A DNA stretch of 16,290 nt, taken from NCBI GenBank assembly GCA_035392025.1, contig DAOPMC010000022.1:1-16290 (forward strand). Direction: 5' to 3'. The notes beneath the pieces are model-generated. The model had not been told where the DNA came from and searched no databases. It was given only the letters and a program-made list of their open reading frames with translations. Shown here in pieces: positions 15,023-16,290 of this stretch (position 1 is its first letter; every line of letters begins with the position of its first letter). Made by a program: the position numbers and the translations under genes. Source of the DNA: DAOPMC01 sp035392025 (lineage in GTDB: Bacteria > Bacillota_I > Bacilli_A > RF39 > UBA660).

Positions 15023-16290
15023 TTGAAAATTAAGACAAAAGACATTGTTAAAGGAACTATTAAAACATTAGATAAAGGAGCAATAGCAACAGAAAGAACT
15101 AAAGATGAATTAGTCAATATAAAAGAGAAAGTGGAAAATGCTTATAGCAGTGAAAATGAAACTTATGACTATGCAAGTGATAAAGTAACTTATGTTGCTA
15201 ATCGTTCTACTGATGAAGCAATTAATACTTTTAATAATGTAGGTAAAAAATCAGTTGAAACAACTAAAAATAACATTATAAAAACTAAACAAAAAATACA
15301 AGATTTTAAAATAAAACAGGCTCAAAAAAAAGATATTAAAACAAAAGTTGTAAAAGCAGGTAAATCAATAAAAACTGGTTCTAAACAAGCAGTTAAAACT
15401 CAAAAAGTTGTTATAAAGAATACAGAGAAAGTGGCAAAAGAAACTGTTAAGGCAAGTCAAAGAGCAAAACAAATGGCAATTCAGACGGCGAAAACAACTG
15501 TTAAGACAACTAAAGTGGCAGTTAAAGCAACAATATCTGCAATTAAAGGTATTATAGCAGCAACAAAAGCATTGGTGTCTGCTATAATTGCAGGAGGTTG
15601 GATAGCAGTAATAATTGTTATAGTCATTTGTTTAATTGGTTTACTATGTAGTTCAGTATTTGGAATATTTATGAGTGGGCAAAAGACAAGTGCTAACGCA
15701 ATTACAATGAATGAAGTAGTAGCAGAATGTAATCAAGAATTTTCTGATAAATTACAATCAATACAAGATACTAATCCACACGACGATTATGTATTAGATG
15801 GAAGTATGGCAAAATGGAAAGATGTTCTTTTGGTTTATACAGTTAAACAATCTAATGGAGTTAATCAACAAGATGTAATGACTATTAATGATAGTAAAAA
15901 AAATAATATCAAAACTATATTTTGGGATATGAATACTTTAACATCAGAAGTAAAAACAGAAATGGTGACAGAACAAGGTGTAAATACTAATGAACTTCCT
16001 AAACAGGTAGAAAAGAAAGTGTTGCATATAAAAATTACTCCCAAGAGTGTAGAAGAAATGAAATCTCAATATAGTTTTAATATAACACAGAATAATCAAT
16101 TGGCAGAATTGTCGAGTGATAAATATGCTAGTTTATGGAATGGAGTTATTTATGGTGGTACAGATTCAGGAGAATATGTTAGCTGGAGACAAAGTGGTGC
16201 TAGTTGGTCAAATATTAAAATTGGTAATACTAATAGTACAATAGGAAATATTGGCTGTCTTGTAACATCTATTGCTATATTAATAGAAAA
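15023..16290 (+). CDS. Membrane-anchored C39-like cysteine peptidase (VirB1-like), 3' end missing
   Basis: The open frame from TTG at 15023 runs off the window (422 complete codons). Residues 1-80 are charged; 80-180 are repetitive and rich in Lys, Thr, Val and Ala (KTTVKTTKVAVKAT-like units), expected to be helical. A single membrane helix spans about 184-215, giving a cytoplasmic N-terminus and an extracellular C-terminal part. After a linker domain (230-365) comes YVSWRQSGASWSNIKIG and IGCLVTSIAILIE, which matches the N-terminal part of C39-like/papain-fold peptidases, with C412 as the probable nucleophile. The His and Asp partners would lie past the edge. In related elements this position holds a CHAP or NlpC/P60 wall hydrolase that opens peptidoglycan for the channel, so the same job is inferred. 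The C39 assignment rests on a short visible segment. Confidence 0.78.
   Translation, partial: MKIKTKDIVKGTIKTLDKGAIATERTKDELVNIKEKVENAYSSENETYDYASDKVTYVANRSTDEAINTFNNVGKKSVETTKNNIIKTKQKIQDFKIKQAQKKDIKTKVVKAGKSIKTGSKQAVKTQKVVIKNTEKVAKETVKASQRAKQMAIQTAKTTVKTTKVAVKATISAIKGIIAATKALVSAIIAGGWIAVIIVIVICLIGLLCSSVFGIFMSGQKTSANAITMNEVVAECNQEFSDKLQSIQDTNPHDDYVLDGSMAKWKDVLLVYTVKQSNGVNQQDVMTINDSKKNNIKTIFWDMNTLTSEVKTEMVTEQGVNTNELPKQVEKKVLHIKITPKSVEEMKSQYSFNITQNNQLAELSSDKYASLWNGVIYGGTDSGEYVSWRQSGASWSNIKIGNTNSTIGNIGCLVTSIAILIE

Larger units (their letters stand above)
2938..16290 (+). mobile_element. Partial integrative conjugative element, Tn1549-like transfer region
   Basis: The order relaxase, PcfB-like, ArdC-like, small protein, VirD4, pilin, VirB6, PrgI, VirB4, wall hydrolase is the conserved order of Tn1549-type conjugative elements of Bacillota (MOBP relaxase, FATA-type secretion system). 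All genes are on one strand and overlap or lie a few bases apart. The Y-family polymerase and YolD pair at the left is a frequent passenger of such elements. The tet region further left is probably cargo of the same element, but I see no boundary that proves it. Integrase, excisionase, replication genes, attachment sites and a clear oriT are not in the window, so an integrated element and a conjugative plasmid cannot be told apart here. Confidence 0.85.

Noticed and set aside
1720..15117. Several open frames of 60-177 codons on the - strand, the longest at 6165-6698
   Set aside because: They lie opposite well-supported genes, are rich in Phe, Leu, Ser and Ile as expected for antisense of AT-rich coding DNA, and have no domain signatures or good binding sites.
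1..16290. CRISPR arrays, tRNA or rRNA genes, insertion sequences
   Set aside because: No regular repeat-spacer pattern, cloverleaf, rRNA-like stretch or transposase was found; coding genes fill almost the whole window.

Overview
The window is an AT-rich (about 30% GC by eye), densely packed stretch in which every supportable gene lies on the + strand. Codon choice is strongly A/T-ending, Shine-Dalgarno sites are strong, TGA behaves as a stop, and the gene families are those of Bacillota conjugative elements. The host is most likely a low-GC Bacillota such as a Clostridia, Tissierellia or Erysipelotrichia-type gut anaerobe; the sequence does not allow a finer placement. The window lies inside an integrative and conjugative element (ICE) of the Tn1549-like type, with a MOBP-type relaxase and an FATA-type type IV secretion system. 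No integrase, attachment site or element end is visible.

Region 1 (1-2833) is the resistance cargo: the 3' part of a glyoxalase/VOC-fold gene, a PadR-family regulator, and a complete 640-codon ribosomal-protection tetracycline resistance gene that I recognise as tet(44) or a very close relative. The gap before the tet gene is only 49 bases and lacks the long attenuator leader known from tet(M), so expression probably comes from read-through of the VOC-padR operon. A hairpin with a T-rich tail follows the tet gene.

Region 2 (2834-4880) is a damage-response cassette: a near-consensus promoter with a LexA/DinR-like operator between its -35 and -10 boxes drives a Y-family (UmuC/DinB-type) DNA polymerase and a YolD-like partner, and a good intrinsic terminator follows.

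Region 3 (4898-16290) is the transfer operon, with nearly no gaps between genes: relaxase, PcfB-like accessory protein, ArdC/ImmA-like degenerate protein, a small conserved protein, VirD4 coupling ATPase, VirB2/TrbC-like pilin, VirB6/TrbL-like membrane channel, a 394-aa acidic protein I do not recognise, PrgI/VirB3-like membrane protein, VirB4 ATPase, and a membrane-anchored C39-like cysteine peptidase (VirB1-like role) cut off by the window end. The expected flow is: the relaxase with PcfB nicks and carries the DNA, VirD4 docks it, VirB4/PrgI/VirB6/VirB2 form the channel, and the peptidase opens the cell wall.

The points most worth following are the putative SOS operator upstream of the polymerase and its possible read-through into the transfer operon, the acidic unknown gene inserted between virB6 and prgI, the tet gene without a leader, and the C39-like peptidase.
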